DNA from: Cryphonectria parasitica EP155
Lineage: Eukaryota; Ascomycota; Sordariomycetes; Diaporthales; Cryphonectriaceae
DNA: 64,000 nucleotides
Assembly (NCBI RefSeq): GCF_011745365.1
Contig: NW_024468910.1
Span: 3,686,068-3,750,067, forward strand
Direction of reading: 5' to 3'
This document shows positions 47,101 through 58,570 of the stretch, piece by piece. The translations under genes were made by a program, and so were the position numbers. Each line of letters starts with the position of its first letter. Position 1 is the stretch's first letter. The notes beneath the pieces were generated by a model. The model was not told where the DNA came from, did not search any database, and saw nothing but the letters and a program-made list of their open reading frames with translations.

Positions 47101-48114
47101 TCCCGGTACGAAACATTATGTTTCATTTCGCCCTGCCCAAGTTCTGGGTCATATCAACTTCTGCCTTGGTGGGAAATTCATGCTCCTTAGGGTTTCTTCT
47201 CTTTCCTTCTTCTTCTTGAAACAAAAGACTTAAGTGCCTTTTTGTGAGACATTGCATTTCCTTACCATGGAACCTTTGCGGTCATGAGGAGTTCATGGAT
47301 CTCGTCACACGCGGGAAAGACGAAGACCGTCTTGTTCTGAAAATGTCTATTTATATAGGCGCTATCTAAGTGGAACATTATAAAGGGGATTTGGTATAGT
47401 AAGGGGCTGCGCCGGGCTCCTCCCGCAGGCGCATTAAATACCAAGCTCACCAAGTCGTTGGCGCCCGCGACCCCTGCAAAAAGGCACTGCGCTTGAGCTG
47501 CACGTTGGCAGATGACGTTGCGCCTGGGCAGGACGCCAGGCTCCTCTATAACAGTGGTATTCAAAGTACCTGGGTACCTTAGGACTTGCGGCGGCACTTG
47601 GAGGCAAAACCATCTAAACCTTGATTGAACCCACCCACCTAACCTCCTGAACACAAGCTTAGGGTCTCCCTTCCACTGCCCTATCGCCCTCCACCCGCCG
47701 AGGCAGCGGGAAAGACGAGCACACATAACCTTGATGAGTGGTCTGGGCACACCAGGGCGTCATACCTGTCGCGTGAATCCCTGAAGGGTGGGACTTTGTT
47801 TGCCCAAACTTTCGCTTCACCGCATTCTACTAGACCTGCGAGCCCTTTCTTCGAACACCAGAAATCTCCTGGATCCCGTATCCAGGACACGAGAACAGTG
47901 CTTCGAGGCATGGTGCTACGAGGCTAAGGGGGCGGACGTCTCACTCCCACCACGGCACACCCCGCCCCTTCTGAGAGTGATCACACTTGGTAAACATAAC
48001 GAGAAACATTACGAGATCGATCGATCGACCGACCGACCAACCACCATCCCCTCTCGAGCTCTCGACCTCGCGAACAACTGCTCTTCCCTCCCCTCCCCCA
48101 AAGAGACGCTGAAG
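44107..48114. other. Long gene-free divergent region, ArfGAP / Ync13
   Basis: This 4.0-kb region has no supported gene. Near ArfGAP is a mixed trinucleotide microsatellite (44390-44493). At 44974-44989 CAGTACC and GGTACTG form a tight dyad. One isolated ATCTGATAA GATA site is at 45328-45336. From 45.6 to 47.2 kb the DNA is AT-richer. It includes a 114-codon + strand frame at 46875-47219 and - strand pieces at 45920-46306 and 46328-46513, none of which I recognise. The last 300 bp lead into Ync13 and contain GATCGATCGACC-type repeats near 48015. Confidence 0.45.
44390..44493. repeat. Compound trinucleotide microsatellite (GTG/GTA/GCA)
   Basis: About 100 bp of imperfect GTG, GTA and GCA units, 285 bp upstream of the ArfGAP start codon. 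Confidence 0.85.
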
Positions 48115-51100
48115 ATGTCGACGGGCTCGAGCTACTCGGGGAAGCACAACAGCAGGAGCCTCAACAGGAGCATCAACAGGATCCAGCAGCAGGATGGCGC
48201 CGGGCGGAGGAGGTCGAGGGCCGGCTCGCGAGCCTTCCAGGGCCAAGTCAGCTACGAGGATGCGTACAACTATGCCTTGAGCATTGCTCTGCTGCACTAC
48301 TTGCTGCAGCCCAAAAAGAAGAAGAAGGAGTACATCACGGTGCCCAAGGCGCCCAATAGGGTCCAGTCTTACACGCACAACATTGGGGACCTACTCAAGG
48401 AGTTCATACCCACGGGTGGGAGCACAGTCAAACTCCCACGGGACTTTCGTGCCTCTCTGGAGAAGCGCATGGAGCGTGTGGTCAAGGGCACCTTTGACCA
48501 ACCGGGTTACACAGACCCGAACGTAAAACGAACCTTTGCGGAAGCCTACACAAACTTTACCGAGCAAGACTTCCGCAAGACGATCGACAGGGATCGTACA
48601 CTGGAGCCTTTGATCCTCAAGTTTTATGCTGCTGCTGTCAAAGCAATGAGTCAGGGAAGGGCACCTGACGACCATTCGTGGAAGATCCTCGTCGACAGGC
48701 ACCTCGCTCTCTTTGTCAGGCTCATGATGAGCATCTTCAGGAAGCATGGGACTGAGAAGGATAGGGAACTCATGGCTCGCCTGCAGACGTTGGAACAGAA
48801 GCTGCTGCGGAACGACCAAGACCTGTTCATCGACACCGGCCAGGACAAGGAGCACAAGACAATCGAGGTCGAGATTCCCCACAGCTATGAAATCAAGGAT
48901 ATGCATATGGTCCAAATTGTGGGCAGGATATTTGGCCGGGAGACTACTCAACTGCAGTCAGATGTCGACCTGAACAAAAATATATGGACAGAAGAAGCGG
49001 CCCTCAAGGACCTCAAGGCCTACCAGCATCGCCTAGACTCGAACATGGACGGAGCACTTCGAAGACAAGACTTTGATGTCAACGAATCTTTCGAGGAGTG
49101 GAAGAAGGGTGAGCGCGATCATCTTACATCGATGATGTTGGACATACTGAGAGTCCGCCCGGATCTCGCTAAGACCGTCACAAGCTTCGACAAACCTCTC
49201 CCTGTGCGGCCGACGTCCATCTACGGAGAGGACCAGGCATACGCGGATCTGGCAAAGATGCTGAACAACGAATCAGCCACTGGTCCCGGGGGTGAACCCA
49301 GCTTTGGCTTGAGCAACCTCTCTCTGGACGACTCCGCCAGCATTCGAAGTGTCGACGAAGCCAGCTACACCTTCATTCCCCCTGACCCGAGGTCTTATTA
49401 CCGGACAGTCCTACAGCATGCCATGACCTATGACCAGGCCCACCCCGAGTTCGAGACCTTCACACCGTTGTCTCAACAATCACTGGAGCTGCTGAATGAT
49501 CTGTCTGGCTGGTGGCGCCTGCCGCAATTCACCAGACACATTGCCTTTCTCGAGGTTGCTGTGCGCAAGTTCCTAGACCAGGAGATCAAGGGCGAGGATC
49601 TGGACGAGTGCTTTGAGTTTGTCAAGAACCCACAGCCAGAGCCTAAGAAGCTTCCGCGCATACAACTCTACACGGCCACCTTGCCCGAGATCGACCCGAG
49701 CCGATGGACGTTGGTAGACTACTCCCTGTACCAGCAAATCCTCGGCGCCCTCCATGACGCACTTCTGCGGGATCTCTATGATGTGATGATGTACTGCTAC
49801 CAACCCAAGGCTCCCAGTGCTGGTGTGGTGATGCATCTTCTACTAAACCAAATCTACCCCGATCCTAGCTTTGTCAAAAAAGAGGAAGACTTAGACCGGT
49901 TCTCTAGGCAGCTAGCGGAAGGGCTCAAGGCGCAGGCCGATCAAGTCTACCATGGTTTTCTTGAAACGGAGGTACCTGCGGCCAAGGAGGACTGGAATTT
50001 CAGTCATGTGGTGAACCTAGGGAGTGCAGTCACGAAGTTGTGCCAGAGGATCAAGAAGAGATATACCAAGAACCCGGAAATCATGGGCGTATCTCCTTTC
50101 GCAGTCCTGGTGCAGGCGATCTTCCCTAGTTTTGAAGAGGACGCAAAGGCGCTAATTGAGACCATTGTCGTGGCAGCTAAGGAAGCCGGGCTGGAGGTCA
50201 ATGTCCAGGACGGGTTTGACTTGTACAAGGAGTTGGTCGAGATCCGTAAGACGCACGTCCAATACATACCTGACCAGCCCTTTGCCTTCGACATCGAGGG
50301 CCAACTAGAAGAGTTCGTCTGGCGATGGATCAACGACGCCGAGAGCAGGATGACGTCGTTTGTCGAAGAAGCCATCAAGCAGGATCAGTTTCAGGTCCGG
50401 ACGGCACACCCTGACGACATTCCAACGGATACGCAGCGGCACAGTGTCTCCATCATCGACGTATTCCAGCTGTTCAATCAGACAGCGGACCAGATTTTCC
50501 AGTTGAACTGGGACAATGATGTCCACCATGCCAAATTCATGACATCCCTAGCCAAGGCCTTTGCTGCAGGCATAGGTCGGTACTGTGAGATTGTCGAGGG
50601 CAAGTTTGCCAAGGAGATGGACCGCCAGAGTGCAGCGGATCTGGCAGCAGCGCAGCGGACTGCCCAGGAGCGCATGATACAGATGGCGAAGGATGCCTGG
50701 AACCAGAAGGAGAAGATAGAACCGTTCCAGTTCTACTCAGAGGTAAGCAAACCAACAAGTCCAAGGTCCCTCGATGATTCTAAGCTAACGCTAGCCTAGT
50801 CATTCGTCAAATTGAACAACATAGAGTACGCCATGCAGTCGCTTGACAAATTAGAGCATACGATGAACGTCGATGCATGCGCTGAGCTGCTGAGAGCGAA
50901 GGAAGGGCCCAGAGACCGGCTGCGCAAGCCAGACAAGTATGTCTTCACCGTCAAGGTTGTCGAAGCTGAAGACATCAAAGCCTGCGACCCCAATGGATAT
51001 AGCGATCCGTACGTCGTTTTGGTGGACGAATATCAGAAGCGTCTGGCCAAGACTCGTGTTGTGTCGCGAACACTTAACCCTCGGTGGGACGAGTCTGTTG

Positions 51101-52382
51101 ATGTTACCGTCACTGGCGCCGTCAACGTGATCGCTACAATATGGGACTACGATACATTCGGAGACCATGACTTTGTGGGTCGGACTTCTCTAAAACTCGA
51201 CCCGGTTCACTTCAGCGACTACCTACCCAGGGAGTTTTGGCTGGACCTTGACACTCAGGGTCGACTATTGATAAGAGTCAGCATGGAGGGCGAGAAGGAT
51301 GATATCCAATTTCACTTCGGAAAGGCCTTCAGACACTTGAAGCGGACGGAGCGAGACATGGTGCGAAAAATTACTGACAAGGTAAGTCGGTCCTCGCTGC
51401 TACTTTCCCCTCCTGATGACAATGAATGAATGACTCACACGCTCATTAGCTCTCAACTGTCATCAATGCCTCGCTTTCTCACGAGGCACTGAAGGGTTTG
51501 CTTAGCCGTGGCATTGCGGCATCTATCGGCAACATGTGGAAGACGCGGAAGACGGCTGCTCCGCCAGTCACACAGCAGGACATTGAGAATGCGCTGCGGT
51601 CGCTGTTCGACTACTTTGACGAGAACTTTGCCATCATGAAGCAGACACTTACAGATGCGACCATGGTGGCTGTCATGACGAGACTGTGGAAGGAAGTGCT
51701 GATGGCCATCGAGAACCTACTTGTGCCCCCGCTCTCAGACAAGCCTTCAACTCAGAAGCCACTGACGCAAGTCGAGCTGGACGTGGTTTACAAGTGGCTT
51801 GAGCTGCTATTTGAGTTCTTCAACGCCAAGGACGAAGACGGAGAGGTACTAGGTGTCCCAGCAGAGGTCCTGAAGTCGCCTAAGTGGCACGAATTGGCGT
51901 CGCTCAACTTCTGGTACTTCGACTCGACTGATTCCCTGATCCGCACGTCGGAGCGGATGGTAGCAGCAACCCAGCAGCGCGCCCAGCAGCAGGCGCAGCA
52001 AGCGTCGCGGCAGTCTGCACCCGCCGCCCTGGGCCCAACCTTCAACAGTGCAGCATTCGGCAGCATGGGGACGATTCGGCGTGGCAAGAGCATCATGATG
52101 AGTCGCAACCTGGGAACGATGCGGCGGGCAAAGGAGGAGAAGCGCAAGGAAGCTCAGGCGGATCCATCGGACGATATGATCCTCCGGATCTTGCGCATGC
52201 GGCCTGAGGCTGCCGGCTACCTGAGGGACAGACACAGGCAAAAGGAGCGCATGGCGGCGAGCCAGGCGGCAGCGGCAATTGTGAGGCAGAGTATTCACCA
52301 GGGGTTCAGTACGGGTGCGTACGGGAATGCTCCTGGCGGTGCGTTTGGACGAGGAGCGTATGGGAACCTGCCGAGGCGGTAG
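48115..52382 (+). CDS. Munc13/UNC-13-like C2 protein (S. pombe Ync13 type)
   Basis: Three exons (48115-50742, 50800-51381, 51450-52382) give 1380 residues. The first 875 residues are mostly helical and include SYEDAYNYALSIALLHYLLQ and an MHD1-like region around VDYSLYQQILGALHDALLRD. A C2 domain at about 922-1015 (YVFTVKVVEAEDIKACDPNG) retains all five calcium-ligand positions: Asp 939, 945, 992, 994 and 1000. An MHD2-like helical region follows (RSLFDYFDENFAIMKQTL, VAVMTRLWKEVLMAIENLL). The C2 set between MUN-type homology regions is typical of fungal UNC-13 homologues. S. pombe Ync13 helps regulate vesicle fusion during cytokinesis. The tail is Gln/Ala/Gly-rich with many Arg. The frame is open upstream to 47788, but MSTGSSYSGKHNSR at 48115 is the likely start. 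Confidence 0.9.
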
Positions 52383-53545
52383 GAAAGCCAGCTTGCTCCT
52401 GTGTGGGAACGTCCAGGTTTGTTGATGTCATGAGTGAGTGCAAGCGGGCGTGTCATTGTTGGTTTCCATTCGTGGCTGGTATTCTTTTGATCGAATTTGT
52501 CTCTCTTTCTCTCTCTCCTATCACGGCTAGCAAGTATGGAATCGTAATGACAAAGCAGAAGATGATTTGATGTCTCTGCTTAGGCCGGTAGCGGATACCC
52601 TTGACTTAAGAGGAGGAAGCCTGGGGGGTTAAGAGGCGAACGACGATGAACATAACTATGATATGGTAGATTTTTGCATTCGGTAGCTATATTCAAGGTT
52701 TTGGTTTTATGGGTTTTGTTCATTTCATTTCAATTCATCGTCTTTTTCTCTCTCAAAAAAATAAATAAATAAAAATCATCCAAATGATGTGCTATATTTA
52801 CTGTATTGTGTCGAGTGCAATGTTGGTGTGGTCAAGGTTCGGACAGTAATGTTGCAGCAGGGGTTATGAGGGCGACGAGGATAATCTGTGATTGAATTTT
52901 CGGTTGGCCTACTCTCTTTTCCAGCTTCCTCATTCAAACCCTTTGGCTCAACAAGACAAGTCTTGCCCTCGGCCACTCTACTTCTTACGCTCTGAAGTTT
53001 GTTTGCCAAAAGGGTAATAATCAACTGTAGAGTCTCTGACCGTCTTAAGAGTCCCTCGTCTTTGGACTATCAATCTATTTTCCTTTGTCCCCATGCAGCA
53101 GCTTGGAAGGAGAGCGGTGCTGAGCTGGCCCGCCAGCACGTCCACGTACCACCAGGCCACATCCAAGGCCAAGTCCGGGTGCAGCAGGTCCAAGCTGCCT
53201 TCGCCCCCCCTGTTCGGGTCACCGCAACTACGACGAAATCTCGCTCAGGCTGCCCCACTATTGCGACCAGGCGCTGTGGCCCGTGATTCGGCTGTTACCC
53301 CTCCACCGAGCCGGACCCCTCCACATCATCTCTGGTGGACTAGAAGAAGCTGGCCAACTGGACTTCTTCGCACCACTCTTCACCGTTCATATTCCACCAC
53401 CCTCCTCCCACCACCACCAGCACTGCTCTCCTCGACGAGGACCAATCTACCCAACATTTCGTCCTCCCGCACAGCCCAGATCGCCCGACACCTCTCGGGT
53501 TCCTCATCTCCCTCGTCGTCGACATCAATCGTCCCTGACAGCAAG
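52383..53545. other. Spacer and pyrophosphatase promoter/leader
   Basis: The first 600 bp are AT-rich 3' flank. From 53093 to 53545 the sequence is CT-rich, open in frame with the pyrophosphatase start, and may be leader or an alternative N-terminus (see findings). Confidence 0.5.
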
Positions 53546-54731
53546 ATGGCTTACACCACCCGCAAGGTTGCTGCTCCCTACACCTTTGAGCACAGGGTGT
53601 ACGTTGAGAAGGATGGCGTCCCCGTCTCCCCTTTCCATGACATCCCTCTGTTTGCCAACCAAGAGCAGACCATCCTGAACATGGTCGTCGAGATCCCTCG
53701 CTGGACCAATGCCAAGCTTGAGGTGAGTTCTGCTGTGCTGTCTTTTCTGTCGAACCCTGCACCGGGAACCGATTTTTGCCACCACAAATCAACCCCCGAG
53801 CCGCTCTGCGGAGTTCTCTGATCATCATAGGGCTCTCACCTGACTGACAATTTTTTGTGATGCTTGTAGATCTCCAAGGAGGAGCTCCTCAACCCCATCA
53901 AGCAGGACACCAAGAAGGGCAAGCTTCGATATGTCCGCAACTGCTTCCCCCACAAGGGCTACCTGTGGAACTATGGTGCCTTCCCCCAGGTATGACAACC
54001 AGACCTCAATCCAATCTCTTCTCTTCTTCTCTCAATTGGAGAAATATTGGGCTACAGAGACAGCAGCTGACAGTTGTCACACCAGACCTGGGAGGACCCC
54101 AACGTCGTTCACCCCGAGACCAAGGCCAAGGGTGACAATGACCCTCTTGACGTCTGTGAGATTGGCGAGCTGGTCGGCTACACTGGCCAGGTCAAGCAGG
54201 TCAAGGTCCTCGGTGTTATGGCTCTCCTCGACGAGGAGGAGACCGACTGGAAGGTGATCGTTATTGACATCAACGACCCTCTGGCCTCCAAGCTCAACGA
54301 CGTCGAGGATGTTGAGCGCCACCTGCCGGGCCTGCTGCGCGCCACCAACGAGTGGTTCCGCATCTACAAGATCCCCGATGGCAAGCCCGAGAACCAGTTC
54401 GCCTTCACCGGCGAGTGCAAGAACAAGAAGTACGCCATGGATGTCATCCGTGAGTGTGCTGAGGCCTGGGACAAGCTCATCACCGGCAAGACCCAGCCTG
54501 GTGCCGTTTCTACGTATGTTCTCTCGGCTTAAACCCTTCCAACCTGTATATTCCTGCGTGACTCGGGATTACTGACATCCCCTTTCTAGCACCAACGTCA
54601 CCGTGGCCCACTCCCCCAGCCGCATCGACCCCAGCCAGCTGCCCCCCATCCCCGCCAACGAGAACCTTCCCGCCGAGAAGATCGATGCTTCGATAGACAA
54701 GTGGTTCTTCATCAGCGGTGCCTCCGCATAA
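53546..54731 (+). CDS. IPP1: Soluble inorganic pyrophosphatase
   Basis: Four exons (53546-53722, 53870-53989, 54086-54513, 54590-54731) give 288 residues, close to the 287 of yeast Ipp1. The start [20 protein letters not shown] is conserved. The family I pyrophosphatase signature [11 protein letters not shown] supplies three metal-binding Asp residues. Other active-site blocks are [44 protein letters not shown] sequence and [15 protein letters not shown]. The enzyme hydrolyses pyrophosphate to phosphate in the cytosol and pulls biosynthetic reactions forward. All joins are in frame. An open, basic, Ser-rich extension reaches 151 codons upstream (to 53093) and could encode a mitochondrial form. 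Confidence 0.97.
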
Positions 54732-55559
54732 ATTGCCTGGCGGCACTCTTGATACGAGGCTCTGTCGCAGCTCAATCTGAACTTGCAGGCGTTCAGCCGG
54801 TAGGTTGAAGAAGCTCGAAAATCTTGGGGGTTTTCCTGCAGCACCGTGAGCCCACAGACTTGGTGTCACTGGCCTCTTCGGGTGTTACATTTTTTGTCGT
54901 TCCAGGTTGGTAGCGTGCAAAGTGGACACCAATATAATTAGAATGGTCACGAAAAAAAGATAAAAAAGTAACGTGCTTTGAGCTTCTTGTAGAAAGGTTC
55001 TTCTTTGGTCTAACTGCCTATTCCGTCATGGTATCTTCTAGGGGAGATGCCCATGCTGGCCCTGTGGATGTCTTCTATCGTAACATGTTCAACTCCTTCC
55101 CTCGACGCTCTGGCTTGTAAAGCGACCCTCTAAACCTGACCCGGGTGTAATCTTCTTGACTGGGCCATCTGTACACTACCCTTCCTATCACGGCTATTGC
55201 GACAAGCTCTTTCGCCTCTCCATATCCTCTTCGCGTTGCGCGGTCTGTCCCCGACCACCATACACTCGCTCTCCAACGGCACTGAAGACCTTTATTATAA
55301 CGATCCAACTATTGTGTATAGATGAGAACTTGCTAAAGACTCTACCCAGTCTCCGGCAGCGCAGCCCATGTTTAGCCCAGACCCAGCGAGGTTGCAAAAG
55401 AGAAAGATAGTTCCCTCCTTTCATATTCTTTTCGTTGTTCTTGTTGTTCTCATTTTTGCTCTTCTCAAAACGAACGCCGGACCAGATATAAGTAACGCCG
55501 TAGTGATGCCCTGCACGCAGTAAGAAGTAAAAAAGCCGGGCGCGGCGCGGAGACCAAAA
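54732..55559. other. Convergent 3' spacer between pyrophosphatase and mL53
   Basis: 830 bp between stop codons, AT-richer, expected to hold two 3' untranslated regions. No gene recognised. Confidence 0.5.
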
Positions 55560-55995
55560 TTATGCATCCGCCAAGGCAGCCTGCTTCTGCAGCAAACGCG
55601 AGTGACGGTCGCACTCTTCGATGAGGCCCTTGATTCCCATGCTCTCGCAGTCGAGGTCTAGTAGCTTGCCGTCCTCTGTAACCCGATGGATCGGATGATT
55701 AGCTTTGGGGAAGTTCATCTTGGCGTCGTCTAGGGAGACACCCCTTCTCGTAGGCCACACCAGAGCCAGTAAGAAGGAAACCATAGAGAAAGCGAAGGGT
55801 GCGGAGGAGCGTACTGAACTTCACCTGCAGAGAGGTCTTCTCCGCTGCGGTCTTGGGCAGCAGCTTCGTGTTGATCGTCATGCCCTGGCTCCTCGCCGAC
55901 GGGGGCAGGACCGTGAGGAAGAGGCGCGCGGATCTGGACTTGACCGAGAAGGGATTAATTTTGGTGGTCACCTCGGTGATGAAGCGGGTAATCAT
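55560..55995 (-). CDS. Mitochondrial large ribosomal subunit protein mL53 (yeast Mrpl44 type)
   Basis: Two exons (55995-55815, 55675-55560) give 98 residues, the same length as the yeast protein. The N-terminus MITRFITEVTTKINPFSVKS is typical of fungal mL53. The conserved middle becomes LQVKFKDGKLLDLDCESMGI only if the intron is 55676-55814, with donor GTACGC, branch GCTAATC and acceptor CAG. The end is EECDRHSRLLQKQAALADA. The protein is a thioredoxin-fold subunit at the L7/L12 stalk side of the mitoribosome. The open frame through part of the intron (DDAKMNFPKANHPIH) could trick a gene caller into a shorter intron. It shares a 512-bp divergent promoter with SEC20. Confidence 0.88.
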
Positions 55996-56507
55996 CTTGA
56001 GCGAAAAGGGGGATGGGCAGTGTGAGGAAACGTTATTGTTGCTGCCTCAATGGCTGTTTTGGCGAGGCAATCATTAATATCACCACCATCACTACCCCAG
56101 CGCCAGACCATTCGAAAATTCGCGGGACGTTTTTTCCGCAGCGAGCTGTCCCCGAGCCGCGGGAGCTCGGATCCACGCTAGCAGGTCTCCTCAGTGGTGT
56201 CAGCCCTGAAAGCTTCCAGAACGTCAACCCCTTGGCGCGGCCCCCCTTCCCTCCCCCCCCCCCCCCAACGAGGGTGACGTCGGGCAGGCAAAAGCGCCAA
56301 CCTAGGCTCCCCCTGGACATTCCAACATCCAAAAAGTAAAGTAGCCAGCTTACATTGATGGCGCTTCCTCCTGCTTGGTCTTCTTTACACCCTCTCCTGA
56401 TCCTCAGCCCAAAACACCTCCTTATACACTTTAGAGACTCTTGTCTTGGGGAAGCGAGTTTCGAGGACAGAAAAAGAGGGGCGGTTGGATCCAACAGAGA
56501 AGTGATA
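55996..56507. promoter_or_regulatory. Shared divergent promoter, mL53 / SEC20
   Basis: 512 bp between start codons, containing a 14-C run at 56253-56266. No gene. Confidence 0.5.
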
Positions 56508-57825
56508 ATGTCCTTTGACGCCATTCAGGAGCGTCTTACCGCGCTCCAGGAGACAACTACACAGGTCAGGGACCTCATCGACCGACTCTCGAAACTCGAC
56601 TTCCAGCCAGGATCTGTGCCGCTCCCACCACATGGCGGCGACGATGACGACGAAAACGTCGCGACCGAGCTGAGCGGCGAGATCAACCAGATCCTGCGCG
56701 AGGAGGAGGAGGATCTGGAGCTGCTGGCCGAGGAGATCACAGACCTGAGGGGTGGTAAAGAGGGGAGCGAGTCCGCAAGGCGGAAGGAAAGGCTACGAGA
56801 AGGGCTGACGAGACTGGAGGGAGCCTTGAAGAGGTGAGCTAGCTATGATGCTCTGCCCAGCCCAGTTCCCCCCTCGAAAACCCGCTGCGCTTGCACCAAA
56901 TCTATCATGGAGGAAAACAAAAACACGGCTGACTTATGCACGTCATGCAACAAGCGCCCGGATCGACTTCCACAAAGCGCAGCTCACAGCCCGCCGCTCT
57001 CTCGACGCTGCCCGCCGACTCGAGCGCCAGATCCTACTACAGTCCTACGCCACCAAGGCGGCCTCGACCCCGTCCCGGAGCGGCGCCAACTCCCCAGCGC
57101 CGCAACCACAGGCCGCGCTGGGCCCCCGCCGCAGACACACGCAAAGAGGCGCCGGCAACCGGGACCCAGACGACCCGGCGGCGGCGGCCTCGTCGGAGCT
57201 GACGCGGTCGCTGCACCGCGCGCGCCAGCTGGTGCAGGACGAGCTCGCGCGCTCCGTGACGCTGCACGAGTCGCTGCACGAGTCGACCGTCCAGCTGCGG
57301 CAGCTCGGCGGGACGTACGGGCGCATGGAGGACATGCTGGCGTCCAGCAGGGACCTGCTCGGCACCCTGATGAAGAGCACCAAGAGCGACACGTGGTACC
57401 TCGAGACCACCTTCTACATGCTCGCCGCCACCCTGGGCTGGCTCATCTTCCGCCGCTGGCTGTACGGTCCGCTCTGGTGGCTGGTCTGGCTGCCCCTCCG
57501 CCTCGTCTTCAAGACAGGCTCGGGTGCGGTGGGCATGGTCCGCTCCGGCTCCGGCCCCAGCTCGGGCGCGAGGATGGAGGTTGTGGATGGCGGCGGCAGG
57601 AGGGTGGATGTCGAGATGGGCGTCGAGGGGACCGTGCCCACCGTGAGCGTTGGCGGCGGCGGCGAGGGAAGAAAGGTGGATAAGGGGGCGGACCCGGATA
57701 GTATGGTCGAACAGGTTGGCCGGATTGTTGATGGTGTTGATGCGGGCGGGGAGGAGGGTGTCGAGGCAGAGGTGGTCGTGCCGGTTTCAGATAGTGAGGC
57801 AGCGCGGGTGAGGGATGAGTTGTAG
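56508..57825 (+). CDS. SEC20: ER-Golgi retrograde SNARE SEC20
   Basis: Two exons (56508-56833, 56955-57825) give 398 residues. The 121-nt intron has a GCTGAC branch site and joins LEGALKR/S to ARIDFHKAQLTARRSL. The N-terminal part is helical (MSFDAIQERLTALQETTTQV, then an acidic linker). The Sec20 SNARE-like region spans about 188-260 (SSELTRSLHRARQLVQDELA, YGRMEDMLASSRDLLGTLMK). A Trp-rich membrane anchor follows at about 261-294. A roughly 100-residue Gly/Val-rich lumenal tail ends in ARVRDEL. That terminal RDEL matches the HDEL-type ER retrieval signal known at the end of yeast Sec20. The protein acts with Tip20, Ufe1 and Use1 in Golgi-to-ER vesicle fusion. Confidence 0.9.
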
Positions 57826-58570
57826 GTGGAAAAAGGTATAAAAGAGATTGGGAGGATTTCTTGCATACGGCTTCACAACAAATACCCCTCCTCTCTTTGC
57901 ACGTTAATGGATCAGATGACCTGCTATCTCACCTCCACTTCCACAGTTAGAAGACGAATTCTTCCCAAGGAAACCAACCAGTCTATTTCTCTTCTATCTC
58001 ATCGAAAAGGCCAATCATCAAAGCATGGTTAAGGTGTACCAACCGACCGTATGGGATACGGACGGCCTTTGAACAACCCCAGCACCATCCTCGCAAGGTT
58101 CTAGAAAGAGAAGACGGATATAGGTCTTGCTCGGGTGTTATTTGCACGGAATCAATGCGAGTGGCCATGAAAATTGTAAGTTTCAGATTCATCATTGAGA
58201 AGGTCAGTTCCCCCGTGTCCAAAACACCAGGGAAGATGCTACCACGCTCTCGTAACGCCTCGTGTCGACCGCCCTCCGGCTTATATACACTCAAGCGGCC
58301 TCATTATCCCTTGTCTTCGCACCTCGTGGGTTTTGAGAGTTGTGTTGTCGTTAGTTAGTACAAGGCGGTCTTCTTTCTCTACACCGTTTATTCCTAGCTG
58401 GCCACCTCTTTATAACCGTCCTGGCAGCGGCCTTTCGCCAGTCTCTTGTTAGGACCCCTCCATGCTGTCGATCTGCAGGAAGACAAGAATGACCGACAAA
58501 GCATGTTTATCCATCCTTATTGGACAAACAGTGTCTCACAACCGCCACTTCGTGCAGGAAAATCCGCTTT
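57826..58570. other. Convergent 3' spacer between SEC20 and monooxygenase
   Basis: No gene seen; expected to hold two 3' untranslated regions. Confidence 0.5.

Noticed and set aside
47788..48114. 109-codon upstream extension of Ync13
   Set aside because: In frame and open, but low complexity and not like the family; conserved sequence begins after 48115.
56907..57683. 258-codon alternative frame over SEC20
   Set aside because: Arg/Ala/Pro-rich shadow of GC-rich coding DNA; the SEC20 frame has the anchor and RDEL end.
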